Shown in pieces: positions 1 through 15,000 of a stretch of 52,955 nucleotides of DNA; position 1 is the stretch's first letter, and each line of letters starts with the position of its first letter. The stretch covers positions 1 through 52,955 of the forward strand of contig JACPXC010000064.1 in NCBI GenBank assembly GCA_016196755.1, given 5' to 3'. The position numbers and the translations under genes were made by a program. A model generated the notes under the pieces. That model was not told the origin of the DNA and did not search any database. It saw only the letters and a program-made list of their open reading frames with translations. The stretch comes from Elusimicrobiota bacterium. GTDB lineage: Bacteria > Elusimicrobiota > Elusimicrobia > UBA1565.

Positions 1-1
1 C

Positions 2-3000
2 CAGGTCTACACCTCGGGCGGGAAGTGGACCTATCAGCCGGTCAACAACTTCAACGGCGGCGTCTTCAAGGACGGCGCGCTCTACCGCGTCTTCGTGAAG
101 GCCCGCGACGCGGCCGGCAACTGGGTCAACAACGTCACCGCGCCGAGCGCCTCCGGCGGGGCCTACACCTATACCTTCGGCTACGACGTGTCGAGGCCCT
201 CGGCCAGCATCTCGTCGCCGTCCGACAGCGCGCCGCGCAAGGCGCTGGCGACGCTCTCCGGCCAGGCCGTCGACGCCTCGGCGCCGGGCGGCGGCGGCGT
301 GAAGTCCGTCTACGTCGCCGTCCAGAACACCGCCGACCCAGCGGGGCAGTGGTGGAACTGGGGCGCTCCGGGCAGCTTTTCGCTGGCCAACCCGCCGCCC
401 TGGCCTACCGACGGCACATCCCCGGGCAGCGCCTGGGTCCTCGTCGCCACGACCAGTGCGCGCGGCCTCTTCTCGGTGCCCTGGTCGACCCCGGTACCCT
501 CGGGGATGCTGGCCAGCTCCAACACCTACCGCGTCGTGGTCGGGGTCTGGGACTGGACCACCAACCGCTCCAACAACCCCGCGGCCGCCGGGGTCGGGAC
601 GGAGTTCCGCTTCGACGACCAGGCGCCGGTCGTGGGCTCCACCTTCCCGGTGAGCGGCGGAAAGTACAACGCGGCGGGCCTTCTCGCCCTTTCCGGCAAG
701 GCATTCGACAACGTCACCGGCAACTCGGGCGTCGCCTCCGTCGAGGTCCTGCTCAAGAATAACTTCACCGGTGCGTATTGGTCAGGCACGGCCAGCGACT
801 TCGACGCGCCCCCGCCCGGCTACGACAACTGGGTCAGCGTCCCGGTGACTCAGGTCAGCACCGGCGTGGAGTGGAGCCGTTCCTGGCCGACGCTCGACAG
901 CAACAAGACCTACGTCCTCTGGACGCGCGCCACCGACAATACGGTGAACGTCTCGACCCATCCGGGCTATCCCGCGCCGGACCACTCGGCCTCGCTCAAC
1001 GCCAACCAATATCCCAACGGCGCGGCGGCCGTGACGTTCTTCTACGACAACCTGGCGCCGGTGTCGAAGCTGACGTCTCCCGCCAACAACGCCTTCGTCA
1101 GGAACATCGGCTCATTGGGCACGCTGGCCGGCACCGCCTGGTCGGACGCGTCGAACGGGGCGGGCGCCACGGTGGACCAGGTGAAGCTCAACCTGTGGTG
1201 CTCCGGCTGCGCCGCCGGCAGCGTCCCGGGCTGGTGGAACGACCCCTGGGTCGCCGGCGCCGAGCCGCCGCTGATCTTCTCGGCCGGGGTCTCCGCGCCC
1301 AGCTGGAGCCGCTCGTTCACGAACACGTGGGAGGACGGCTACCAGTACAAGGTCTACTCCCAGGCCCGCGACGAGGCCCTCAACAGCGAGGTCGGTGAGG
1401 CGGTGGGGAGCTTCGTCGTCGACCTCACCACTCCCGCGGCCCTGGTCACCTTTCCGGTCCCCGGCGGTTCGGCGGGCTCCGGTCCTGTCACGATCCTGGG
1501 CACGGCCAACGACCGCTTCTGCGATGTAGTCGACCAGGCCGAACCGGGCGGGGGCAACCCGCTCTGCGTGGGCGGCGCCCGCGACTTCCAGTCCGGCATC
1601 AAGCCCTCGAGCGTCGTGGTCTCGGTCCAGGACATCTCGGGCGGCACCTGCAACGGCGGCGCGCTCGTCAACGCCTGTTGGTGGAACAAGACGGCGTGGG
1701 TCGACCAGGCGGCGCCGGTCTGGTCGACGGCGACGTTCGCGGGCGATTCGAGCGGCACCTGGACCTACGCCCTCATGGGCGGCGCCCTCATCGACCTGCG
1801 CCAGTACAAGGTGGCGTCTTACGCCAGGGACTTCGCGGGCAACTACCAAACCCTCATCACGAGCAACACTTTCACGGCCGACTTCTCGGCCCCGGTGTCG
1901 ACCATCACGGTTCCGCTCAACGGCAGCTTCCCCGAGGCCCTGCCCCAGGTCGCCGGCACCGCCCAAGACGTAGGCTCGGCCGGCGTGCGCCGGGTCTATC
2001 TGGCCTACTACCGCGTCTCGGGGACCCCGGCCTGGTGGAACAGCACGACCAAGCAGTTCGACCAACCCGACGCTCCCACGCCGCCCCTGCCCACGGTCGA
2101 CGCCAGCTACTGGGTCCAGGCTTCCACTAATAACGCCAGCCCCGTGGGCTGGGCCGCCACCGGCGTGTCGACCCCGGCCTTCATCTCCGGCCTCATCTAC
2201 CAGGTCCTGGCGGCGGCCGAGGACCGCGGCTTGAACTTGGAGACCCTGCCGGCAGCCGTCAACGGGCGCAACCGCGTCCAGTTCACCTTCACCGAGCCCA
2301 TCCCGCGTTCGGGCTTCCTCCAGCCGGCGGCCAACGCCCACTTCCTGCCCGCCGCGGTGACCATCACCGGCACGGCCAACGAGCCGGCGATCGGGCTCGA
2401 GCTGCGCTTGACCGACGTCACCAACGCGGGCAGCGAGCTGGTCCTGGATTTTGCCGCCAACTCCTGGAAGCCGCAGGGCACCTACAACCTCTTTGCCGCG
2501 GCGGGCAGCACCTACACCGACAACGGCGTCGGCCAGACCGACAACTGGATCTACTCGGTCGGCGCCGCGACCTGGACGGCCAACGGCCTCTTCCGGCAGT
2601 TCCAGCTCCAGGCCCGCGCTAAGACCGCCACGCTGACCGAGTCCCCGGCCCAGGGCCCGGTGCCGATCTTCGTCGACCAAGTCGTGCCGCTGTCGGGGTT
2701 CACCTTCCCGACCCTGTCCTTCACGAACTCGGTGCCCGACCTGCGCGGCACGGCCACCGACAACTCCGACGGCTCCGCCGGCGCCGCCAAGAGCGTCTAC
2801 TTCCGCTTGAAGCACCAGAACGGCAACTACTTCAACTTCGTCTCCTCGGCCTACGTCGTTTCGGCGGTCAACTGCGCCAGCGCGCCGGACGATACCTGCG
2901 CGCCGGCTTCCGGCGCCGGCGGCTCCAACTACCTGGTCCAGCATGGCAGCCTGACCAACACCGAAGCCTTCACGCCGGATATCCAGTACACGGCCGAGCT

Positions 3001-6000
3001 CATCGTCAGGGATCGCGCCGGCAACTTCCCGGCGCCGGCCAGCAAGGACTTCACCTGGGACGTCACCGCCCCCGTGTCGGGCATCACCCAGCCGGTGGTG
3101 AGCAAGCCCGTCAACGCCCTGGCCTCGGTGCTCGGCACCGCGGCCGACGGCCATGAGATCAAGGCCTCGAGCTTCTCGATCGAGTCGAAGCTGACCGGCA
3201 AGTGCTTCGAGCCGAGCAACAACTCCTTCGAGTCGGCCTGCCCGCGCTGGGTGGTCACCTCGTCGAACCCCGCGGGCACCAGCTGGAGCTTCGGCGAGGC
3301 TAGCCTCTCGGCGGCCTTGCTCGCCTATTCCAACACCTGGTACACCCTGCTGGCCCGCGGCGTCGATACGGCCGGCAACCTGCAGACCTCGTTTAGCGCC
3401 GGTCTCTCCTCGCGGAGCTTCCTCTTCGACAACGTGCCCCCGGCGGCGGGCATCACCTTCCCCGCCCACAACGGCAACTACAAGGCCGCCGCGATCGGCG
3501 GCGCCGACCCGCTCATCAAGTTCCAGGGCACGGTCTCCGATCCCGGCGCGCCGTGGAGCGCCGGGATCCGCTCGGCCGAGCTGCGCGTCTCCTATATTGA
3601 GGCGGCCGACACCTTCTATTGGCGCCCGGGCGTCGGCTGGTCCTCGGGGACGGCCGTCGTCAACAACGGCTACTTCTCGGCCACCAACGCCGACAACTCG
3701 GTCTGGGACGACATCACGGCCCCGGTCTGGGCGGCGGCCGGCGTCCAGCGCGCCTACCGCATCGAGGTGCGCGGCCAAGACGACTCTTCCCTTGCCGACG
3801 GCACCGCCACCGGCAACCGGGGTACCCCGGCCACCCTCGGCACCGACATCCGCGACTTCGTAGTCGACGACTCCATCCCGACCTTTGCCCTGCAGAGCCC
3901 CGCCGCTCCCGAGCTCAACGCCCTGGGGACGATCTCCGGCACGGCCAACGCCGACCTGGCGGGCCTGCTCGACGTGGCCGTCCGCCTGCAGCGGATCGCC
4001 GGCGGCGCCGACGAGGACTGGACCGGCTCCTCGTGGACCGCCCTCAACGACCACTATTCCACGGCAACGCTCTCGGGCGTCACCGGGAACGTCAGTTGGA
4101 CCTATTCTGACCTGACCGGCGCCTTGGCCAACAACCGGCAGTACCGCATCTTCGTCCGGCTGCGCGACCGCTCCGGCAACGAGCGCACGGCCCCCGGCGG
4201 CGGCGACTTCGACTTCAAGTACGACACGATAGCGCCGACGCTGGACGTGCGCTTCCCGTTCGGGCCGCCGGCCACGCCGGCCTACTCCAACAGCGCCGAG
4301 TCGACGCGCCTCGTCGAGCTCAGCTCGGGCGCGGTGGCCGACGGCTGGGCCGGGGTCTCCGAGGTCTGGATCGCCGTCTCCTCGGGGCTCTCCAAGGACA
4401 TCTGGTACGACCATTCCACCGGGCGCTTCGACCACGGCCCCGACGCCTCGATCTTCTGGACCACCCGGGTGTACTCGGGCGGCGCCTCGTGGCTCTACAG
4501 TCCGTCGACCTGGTCGAAGACCCTGGGCTCGCAGACGATCACCTTCAAAGACGGCGTCGCCTACAACGTCTACGTGAAGGCTCGGGACCGGGCCGGCAAC
4601 TGGATCAACGACGTGGCCCAGCCGATCGACTCGGGCCTAGGCCAGCGCCAGGAGTTCAAGTACGACCTCACCCCGCCCAACGGGACCGTGACCACACCGA
4701 CCGACGCCACGAGCACGCGCACCCTGGCCAGCCTGCAGGGCGCCTGGACCGACGGCGGCTCGGCGCCCGCTGGGCCGTCGGGCCTGGCCAAGGTCTACGT
4801 CGCCGTCGAGCATGCCGCCGGGCCGCAGGCCTCGGCCAACGTCTATTGGGACTGGGCGGGGGGCACCTTCAACCTCCCCGACCCCGGCAACGACCTCGGC
4901 AGCGCGGCCTGGACCCAGGTTTCCTCGCTGAGCGTCACCCAGATAGAGACCAGCCTGTCGTGGTCCACGCCGACGCCGGCGGCGATGCTCTCCTCGAGCA
5001 ACACCTACCGCGTGGTCACCTTGGTCGTCGACCAGGCCACCAACAAGCAGGTGAACCCCACTGGGGCGGGCAAGGGCGCGGCTTTCCGCTTCGACAACCA
5101 GGTCCCCCAGGTCTCGGTGACCTTTCCGGCAGACGGCAAATCCTACAACCAGGGGACCCTGGCCGGCATGGCCGGGATCGCCGACGACGGCAACACCGGG
5201 GCCTCGGGGCTGGTGACGGTGCAGATCCTGCTCAAGTCCAACCAGCTCGACGGCTACTGGAACGGCGGCGACTCGAACTCCACCAACGACTGGGATACGA
5301 CCCCGGTCGTAAAATACGATAACTGGCAGACCGTCACCGGCCTCAAGAACTGGAGCAAGGCCTTCCCGAACATAGACTTCCTCGACTCGACGTGCTTCAC
5401 GGTCTGGGTCCGCGCCCTCGACGCGGCCGCCAACCTGTCCGCGGTGCCCTTGCAGGGTCAGTTCGATTCCGGGCTCAACGCCGATGCCACCCCGGCCATC
5501 CAGTTCACCTACGACAACTCAAAGCCGGTCTCGCGCGTGAGCGCGCCGCCGGCCTTCGCCAACAGCCCGACCATCACGGCCATCGCCGGAACCTCGGCCG
5601 ACGTCTTCGAGGGCGTCTTCCAGCCCGCGCTGGTCACCAAGATGGAGTTCAAGCTCAGCAAGTCCAACGGCGACTGGTGGCAGCTCGCCAACTTCTTCGC
5701 CCCGGGAGAGCCCGCCTTCGCCAACGTCACCTCGGGCCTGGCGAACTGGACCAAGTCCGGCATCACCTTCCAGGACGGCTACAGCTACGACGCCGTCTCG
5801 CGCTCCTCGGACAACGCGGGCAACGTCGAAAGCGCGTTGTCGACCCGCACCTTCATCATCGACTTGACCACGCCCGTCGCGCGCATCGGCCTGCCGGCCG
5901 ATAACGGCTTCGTCGGCGCCAGCCTCACGCAGATCGTCGGCACCGCCGACGACCGCTACTGCGCCCTGCCGGCCGAGAGCGAGGCGGCCTGCCCGGGCGC

Positions 6001-9000
6001 CGGCGGCCGCGTCTATCAGTCCGGCATCTCCTCGGCGGCCGTCCTCATGGCCATGCAGGAGGTCGACGGGGCCTACTGGACAGGAGGCGCCTCCACCTTC
6101 ACCTCCATCGTCCCGGTCTGGTCGACGGCCACCTTCGTCGGCGACTCCTCGGGCGCCTGGACCTGGGCCTTCTCGGCCGCGAACCTCGTGAGCCCCCGCC
6201 AGTACCGGGTCTCGACCCGGGTCGAGCGCGACCGGGCCGGCAACTACCAGACCGTCTACGCCACCCACACCTTCACCTACGACACCACCAACCCCTTGTC
6301 GTTGGCCACCTCGCCCGTGGGCGCGCTCGGTTCCGTCAGCCTCATCGAGGGCACGGCCGTCGACCCCGCGCCGGGCGCGCTCGACAACGTCCTTATCAGC
6401 ATCAAGGAGGAGGACTGCTTCGGGAGCTGCCATACCGGCAACTACTGGAGCGGGACGGCCTGGACGGTCAACGAGGTCTGGCTGGGCACGGCGACCATCA
6501 CCGAGTTCGATCCCGGCCCCGACGGCAACAACAACGGGGTCTGCGAGGCCGGCGAGACCTGCCGTTGGGTCTACGACGCCTCGGGCGTCGCCTGGGACAA
6601 CCGCTCCACCTACACGGTGGTGGCGCGCGGCCGCGACGTGGGCGGCAACATCAAGACCGTCCCCGGCGTCCGCGAGCTGCAGTTCTACCTGGAGACCCCG
6701 GCCGCCGTCATCTCCGTGACCCAGCCCCCGCTCGTCGGCGGCCTGCCGCATTACAAGGGCGCTTCGCCGTTCATCAACTCCGTCTCCGGGACCGGCACGA
6801 ACCTGCGCGCGACGGAAGGCGCCCGCATCACCCTGCGCCGCCTGACCACGCCCACGAGCTACTGGTCGGAAGGCTCGGCCTCCTGGACCAACGACCCCTC
6901 CACCTACACCGCCGTCAACACCCCGATCGGCATCATCACCAAGAGCCTGAGCTCTCCGTACCACATGACCAACGCGTCCTACACGATGACCATCGTGGGG
7001 GTCAACAACGCCAATCAGGAGTCGACTCCGCCGACCGTGCGCGACTTCATCGTCGACGACGTCAATCCGGCCGGCCAGTACACCAGCCCCGCCCCGGCGG
7101 CCTGCCCCGGCGAGCCGGGCGTCGACGCCTGCCTCGCCGTCCTGCCGGCCATCATCGGCACCGCCGTCGACCCGGGCAACCCCGCCGGCGTCGCGGCCCC
7201 GATCGTCGACGTGCGCGTCCGCCTGCAGGACAACCAAGCCCCGGTAAACAAGTTCTGGGACGGCTCTTTCTTCGCCCCGCTCTCCTCGCTCAGCGACATC
7301 GTCGCCTCCACCAACGCCGCCGCCGTCCTCAACTGGAGCACGGGCACGCTGGCCGAGCCGGCTCTGCTCGACGGCGTCGACTACACCCTGTTCATGTTCG
7401 GCAAGGACCGGGCCGGCAACCAGGAGTCGAACCCGTCCTTTATGAGCCAGTTCACGTTCGTCTGGGACCGCACGCCGCCGACCGCCTACCTGATCCACCC
7501 GTCCTCGGGCGAGGTCTATCACAACCTGGTCACCATCACCGGCACCGCGGTCGACCCGGCCGGGGCGGACGGCCCGAAGCGCTCGGGCGTGAGCTCGGTC
7601 AAGATCCGGATCACCCGGCCTTCCAACGACACCTGCTTTGCCGGCGCGAGCTTCGGGGCCTGCTCGGGTGCTAGCGACTTGGCCGTGGCGGGCACCGACC
7701 CCTGGCAGTACGCCAACGGCGCGCTGACCGGCGCCTTGGCCAACGGCGCCACCTACGTCATCACGGTCCAGGCCGCCGACGCGGCCGGCAACAACCAGGC
7801 CGGCTTCAACGTCCCGGTCTCGAGCCGGACCATCCGCATCGACAAGAACCCGCCGCTGGCCGGCTTTGGCAGGCCGGTCCAAGGGGTCGCCTACACGCCC
7901 GACGACTTGGACGGCGGCAACGCGCTGACCGGCACGGCCAGCGATCCCGAGTCCTATCTCTATCCCCGCGCCGACGCCATCCTCGACGGCGGCGTGCAGG
8001 TCGTCATCTGGTACCTCCAGAGCGGCACCAGCTTCTACTACAACCCGACGGCCTGCGACCCGGCCAAGTTCTGCTCGACCACGGGCGAGGAGGCCAGCTA
8101 TACGGCGGCCACCGACACCTTCACGTGGAAGATGAACTTCACCTCGACGGACTGGGTCTCGGACAAGGATTACCGCTCCAAGGTCCGCGCCCGCGACCGC
8201 GCCCGCACCTCCACCGGGACGGTGGTCGGCAACCAGTCCGTGCCCGGCATCGCCGGACAGGACTTCGTGAGCTTCCTGGTCGACGGCACGGCGCCGACGG
8301 CGTTCATCGAGTCGCACCTCGACGGCGTCTTCATACAGGAGCTCAGCGAGGTCCGCGGCACGGCGAACGCGGACCTGGCCGGCGCTACCAGCTACTACCT
8401 GCGCATCTCGACGAAGGCGGGCACCGCCCCGGAGGCCTTCTGGAACGGCGATGTGTGGACCACGGACCCCGCCAACCTCCCGGTCCAGGTGACGGGCTCG
8501 ACCGGGATCGTGTCCTGGCGCTACCCGGGCGACATCATCGGGCACCGGCCCCCGGACATCTTCGAGGCCGAGGGCACCCCGTACGCGCTGTCGTTCCAGG
8601 TCAAGGACCAGGCCGGCCAGCTCTCGGCCGCCTCGACCAACACGGTGACCCTCGACCGCGTCGGCCCGTCGGTGGCCATCTCCACGCCGATGGCCGACCC
8701 GTACCAGTACTACGGTCCGTCGCGGCTGCTGAGCCAACTGCGCGGCAACTCCAGCGACTCGCCGGCCGGCGTCGCCCGCGTGGAACTCGAGCTGCGCAAC
8801 CTCGATGAGGGCAGCTTCTGGCACGTCGGCACGAGCACCTGGGTGGTCGGCGTCTCGAGCTTCGCGGTGGCCGCGGCGACCAACCCCTGGACCTTCGTCT
8901 CCCCGAACTGGATCCACGACAAGAAGTACCGGCTCGTCCTGCGCGCGGTCGACACGGCCGGCAACGTGACGGCCACGCCGCTCGAGCGTGACTTCTTCTA

Positions 9001-12000
9001 CGATGCCAACCGGCCGTCTTCGACCATACACGTCCCCAGCCAGCCGGTCTACCCGCGCAGCCAGCCGATCCTGCTCTCGGGGACGGCGGTGGACGGCGTC
9101 AACGCGGCCGGCCAATCCGCGGCCGGCATCCTGCGCATCGAGATCGCGGTCCAGGAGACGGTCTCGGGCAACTACTGGAAAGGCACCACGGGCCTGGGCG
9201 GGTTCGCGGCCGGTGAGGCCTGGAGGATCGTCGCCTCGACGCCGTCGGGCAGCCCCGTGCCGTGGAGCTACCCGGCCTTCGGCGACACGATCCCGACCTG
9301 GCAGGACGCCGTCAACTACACGGTGCGCGTGCGCGCCTTCGACCGCGCGCTGGCCCAGGAGGCTCCCGAGCAATCCTTCGCGTTCACCTACGACCAGACC
9401 GCGCCGACGACGACGGTGACCGGGCCGACCTTCGCCGACTTCGTGCCTTCGCCCTCGACCATCACGGGCGGCTTCACGGAGGCCTTCGGCTCCCCGCGGG
9501 TCCAGGTGGCCATCCGCCAGCAGAACGGCGCCTTCTGGGACGGGTCCTCGTTCAACGGGGGCATCGCCTGGTACGACGCCCAGGTCTGGCAGTCGACCTG
9601 GTCGTTCTACGACGCCGACTTCGCCGCCGCTTATGCCGCTCTGCCGAGCCCGATCCGCTACACGGTCTGGGCCGCCGGCACCGACCCGGCCGGAAACATC
9701 AACCGCTCGACGCAGGGCTTCTCGTGGGCTCCGCCCGGCGAGGACGGCGGCTATACGATCGACCATTTCGCGCCGGTTTCGCTGACGACCTATCCGGCGA
9801 CCGCTTATCTGACCGGCGCGGTGACGCCGATCGTCGGCACCGCGCGCGACGAGGTCAGCGGGGCCGGCATGCTGGGGACGTCCTCGGTCCTGCTCAAGGT
9901 GCTCCAGCTCGACGCGGCCGGCACCACCGGCTACCACAACGGCCTGGGCTCCTTCGTGGTGGGGCCGGACCCGGGCTTCAACCTGCCGGTGCAGTCCTTC
10001 GTCAACGGCTCTCCGGGCGGCACGCCGGGCCAGTGGACCAGCGACCCGAACGTCCTGCCCGAGGTCGACTTCCAGGAAGGCTACCAGTACAAGGTCGTCA
10101 CCCGCTCGCGCGACCTGGCCAACCCGCCGAACGTCGAGGTGGCGGTGACCACCTTCGCCTTCATCATCGACCGCAGCACCCCTTCGGCGGCCTTCAACGT
10201 GCCGCTCCCGGTCATATACGTGAGCACGAACTCGCTTTCCTTCGCCTCCGGCACGCACTCCGAGCCGTTCACGGGCGGCAACGTCATCTCCAGCGTCTCG
10301 AAGGTCGAGGTGCAGGTCCAGGACGTTTCGGTGGGCCCGCACTCGATCCCGGCCAACGAGAACTACTGGACCGGCCACACCTCGGCCTGGCTCAACGGCT
10401 CGACGGCCACCACGGCCGGCCTGCAGCCGAACTCCTGGTCGGTCGGCTCTCTGCCCACCGACTGGACCCACGGCCAGAACTGCGGCGGAGTCTGCGCCGA
10501 CGGGCGCCGCTACAAGGTCCGCGTCCGCGCCATCGACCGGGCCGGGAACCAGGGCCTGTTCCCGACCTCGGCCCAGAGCGCCGAGGCGCTGGTCGTCGTC
10601 GACGTGACCAACCCCAAGTCCTGGATCGCGTTCCCGTCGGTGGCTGACGACGCGATCTCGACGAGCTTCAACTCGATCACCGGGACCGCGGTTGACATCG
10701 AGGTCAACGACTCCTCGGCCGGCGTGCGCCAGGTCGAGGTCTCGATCCTGGGCGACACCGGACCCGGGGGCTGCAACACCGGCAACTACTGGGTGGAGAA
10801 TGCGGGGATCTTCGTCAATACCGGCGGCGTGCCGGTCTGGAACCCCGCCACCTTCAACCCGGGGACCGGGGTCTGGGACTTCGCGTCGGGGCAGGTGGTC
10901 CCGCTCGACTCCCGGCTGGGTCTCAACTGCTTCTACATCGTGGTCGCCCGGGCGGTGGACCAGGCGAACCTCGCCCAGAACAGCCTGCAGGGGGCGGGCG
11001 AGCCGGCGCGCCGGCGCTGGCGCTTCCAGCCTCCGCCGGCCGTGACGAGCATCACCTCTCCGTTGAGCGCGCACTTCAACGTGCTCAACCCCTTCACCGG
11101 GACCACGAACGACGATACCTATAAGGTCGACGTCCAGATCGACCGCGCTGATACGGGACAGTGCTGGGGCGGTTCCAACGCCCTGGGCTGGGTAAACTGC
11201 ACGGGCGTGACGGTCTCGACGGCCGTCCGTGTCGTCCATCCGCCCGAGGCCGGCGGCTGGGTCTATCCGCCGGCCGGCGAGACCCTGCCGCCGCTCCTCG
11301 ACAACACCACCTTCACGCTGAGCATCCGCGGGCGCAACATCGCCGACCTGCCGGAGGTCGGCTCGGGATTCGCCCACGCGGTGACCTACAAGGTCGACCG
11401 CACCTCGCCCACCGCCACGGTGAGCTTCCCGACCGGCGGCTTCGTCAACGTCTACCCGACCCTGGGAGGGGCCATCCTCGACCCGCTCAACGCCGGCGTC
11501 CAGGCCGGGATCAAGCAGCCCGACGGGGTCTCGGTGCGCATCCGGCGCTCCAACGGCGACTCCTGGGACCAGCTCCAGGGCAAGTGGGTCGGCAATCCGG
11601 CCTTCAGCACCGTGCCCTATCATGTTTCCGGCGACTCGTGGACCTTCGCGGCCGTTCCGGCCAGCGTGACGTGGACGACCAACGAGACCTACCAGATCTT
11701 CGTCTTCGGCGAGGACAACTCTCAGGGCGGCGTGAGCGGCAACACCGGCGACGGCACCTCCGTCAAGGCCACCTTCATCTTCGACACCGCGATCCCGACG
11801 GCCAGCATCACCTCGCTGGTGCGCGGCAGCACCTACTCGGCGGTCACGGTCTCGGGCACCGTCAACGAGTCGGCCCCCGGCCTGCTCGACTTCGTGGAGC
11901 TCACGATCAAGGACCACGGCACGCTCGGCAACCCCTTCATCCAGTACTGGAACGGCACGGCGTGGGTCGGCGCGGTGTCGACGCGCGCCGCGGTGACGGG

Positions 12001-15000
12001 GACGAACTGGGTCTACGGCAGCACGCCGGTCTTCCAGGACCAGCACTACTACACGATCTTCACGGCCGCCCGCGACCAGGCCGGCAACGTCCAGACCCAG
12101 GCCAACTTCGTCCAGAACGCCTCCTCGTTCACGTTCTTCGTCGACCAGTCGACGCCGGTGGCCAGCTTCACCAACCCCACGGGCAGCGACTATTTCACCA
12201 ACAACATGGGGCTGGTCACCGGCCGGGTCGTCGACCCCGCGGCCGGGGTGAACGCCGGCGTGCACGACGTCGTCAACGTCAAGGTCCAGGTCAAGTTCGT
12301 CCTGGGCGCGACGACGTTCTACTACGACAACGGCGGCAACTTCTCGGACACCTGCCCGAGCTGCAGCGAGAACGCTTCGTGGTTCAACCCGCGCGACGGG
12401 AACTTCCAGGTCGAGGGCCCGTCCTCGGGGACCTGGGTCTACGACAACGGCAACATCGCCACGCGCTGGGTGGCCGACCGGACCTACGTCATCTCGGCGC
12501 GCGGCGTCGACGACGCCCTGCCGGCCAACGAGGCTCCCAACGACCCGACGCGCCTGAGCAACGTGGTATACGACATCACGCCCCCGGGGGTCGCCGCCGC
12601 GGGCCCGGCCGACAAGACGCCCCAGAAGACGGTGACGGTGGTCTCGGGTACGGTCACCGACAACTATTCGGGGGCCCAGTCGGTTCGCTTGGTCCTGACC
12701 TACCTCGACGCCGGGGCGACCTACTATTGGAACGACGGCGTCGTGCCGTCGTCGTTCACCACCGCCTACGACGACGTGGCGGCGGTCGTGGCCGTCCCGG
12801 GGTCGCTGGCCACGACATGGAGCTACGACACCTCGGCCATCAGCCAGCTCAACGACGGCACGATCCTGGCCCGCGAGTTCCGCGTGTTCGCATACGCCGC
12901 GGACCGCTCCGGCAACGGCTTCTCCGGCGCGTCGACTAAGACGTTCGTGATCGACAACACTAAGCCCACGGGACACCCGACGCGTCCTCCGTCGGACGCC
13001 TTCGTGTTCAGCGGGAACCGCTATTACAGCCCGCTTCTGGCCGGCGCCGAGACCTGGGGCAACCCGGTCGACCCGATCTCCGGGACGGCGGCCGACGCGG
13101 CCTATCCGGCCGGCTACCCGACCGCGCGTCCCAGCCTCGTGCAGGCCCGCGTCAAGCGGAGCTTCGACGACTTCTATTGGACCGGCTCGAGCTGGACGGC
13201 CACGGTCGGCACCTGGCTGACGATGGCCGGGTCGACGACCTGGTCTTGGACCACGCCGCCGGCGGTCTCCACGCCCACGGCCTGGGACGACAACCAAAAG
13301 ATGACCGTCGACGTGAGGGTCGTCGACTTGGTCGGCAACGTCTCCACCCTCACCACCGAGGACTTCAACTGGGACTCCGCGCCCCCGACCGTGTTCGTCG
13401 CGCAGTCGACCCGGACCTTCGTGAAGACCCTGCCGCTCTTGAGCGGCTACGGCGACGATCCGCTCGACGTCTCCGAGATCGGGGTCGGCGGGCGCGACTC
13501 CTCGGTGCAGAGCGTGCAGGTCTCGGTGCGCAACAACAGCCTCATCCCCGGCAAATGGTGGGACGGCGCCAACTTCGACGTCTCCGACGTCGCCCACACC
13601 GGCGGCGGAGGCTGGTCTCCGGCCAACGTCCAAGTGGAGAACTCGACGGCGGACTGGACGGTGGCCACGACCTCCATCACCTTCGCTCACGGCGCCAGCT
13701 ACTCGATCAACACGCGCGCCATCGACCATGCCGGCAACGTCACCGTCACTCCCTCCAGCTTCACCTTCGTCTTCGACAACCGCGCCTCCACGGTATCCCT
13801 CGCCATGCCGCCGGTGCAGGCCGGGCTCGTGCTGAGCCAACTGCCGCTCATCTCCGGCACGGCCTCCGACGAGGTCAGCCTCGACCGCGTGGAGCTCCGC
13901 ATCCGCCGCAACGACGGCATCTTCCTCTATTGGGACCCGGGGAACTATGACGCCATCCACGACAACCGGTTTACCCGCCCGGAGACCGACGGCCTGGCCT
14001 GGTTCCCCGCCTCGGGTACGCTCGCTTGGTCGACCGGCACGTTCCCGACCGATTTCTTCCGCAACGGCAAGAGCTACCAGGTCCACTCGCGGGCGGTCGA
14101 CAAGGCCGGCAACGTGTCGGCGGTGGCGGTCTCGAGCTTCGCGTTCACGACCATCCTGCCGCGCACCTTCGTGGTCGACCCCAGCACCCGGGCGCTGTCG
14201 GTCTGGCCGGGGATCGCCGGGACCGCGGTCGACGACAACGCCGCGGTGAGCACGGTGAGCGTGGCCATCCAGCGCCTGTCCGACGGCTCGTGGTTCAACG
14301 ACGCAGGCTTCATCCTGCCCGGGACGACCGAGCCGATCTGGCGCCAGGTGACCGTCCCCGGCATCGACTGCAGCCCCGGGGCGGGCGTCTCCTGCGCCTG
14401 GAGCTACGGGGTCCTGGCCTCGGTCAACCTGACCCCGGGCCTGCAGTACCATGTGATCAGCATCTCGACCAACAGCGCCGCCAAGGTGGAGAGCTTCGGG
14501 CTAGGCAACGCCGGGACCGGACGCGACTTCACCTTCACGTGGGACACCCTGGAGCCCGACTCGAAGCTCACCATCCCGGCCAACGGGGCTACGATCCCGA
14601 CCCTGGCCGCGATCGCCGGCACGGCGTCGGACCAGGATCCGGGCGCGGGGATGCATGACCCGACCAGCCTCGCCACCTTCAAGTCGAGCATGACGCTGTC
14701 GATCCGCGAGCTCGGCCCGGCCCAAGGCGCGTATTGGAACGGCGCGAGCACGTTCACGCTCGCCACCGAGCAGTTCTTCGAGGTCGACACGCTGACCCAT
14801 CTCGGCGGCAACCAGTACACCTGGTCGCTCAACGCCGGCACCCGCCTGCCGACATTCGCCAGCGGGCGCAGCTACCGCATCCGCGTGCGGGCGGTCGACT
14901 CGGCGCTGCCGGTCGCCAACGCGGAGACGACGCTCGACCAGCGCGACTTCAACTTCGAGACCTCCGAGGCTACGGTGTCGATCGGCGTGCCGGTCAACCT

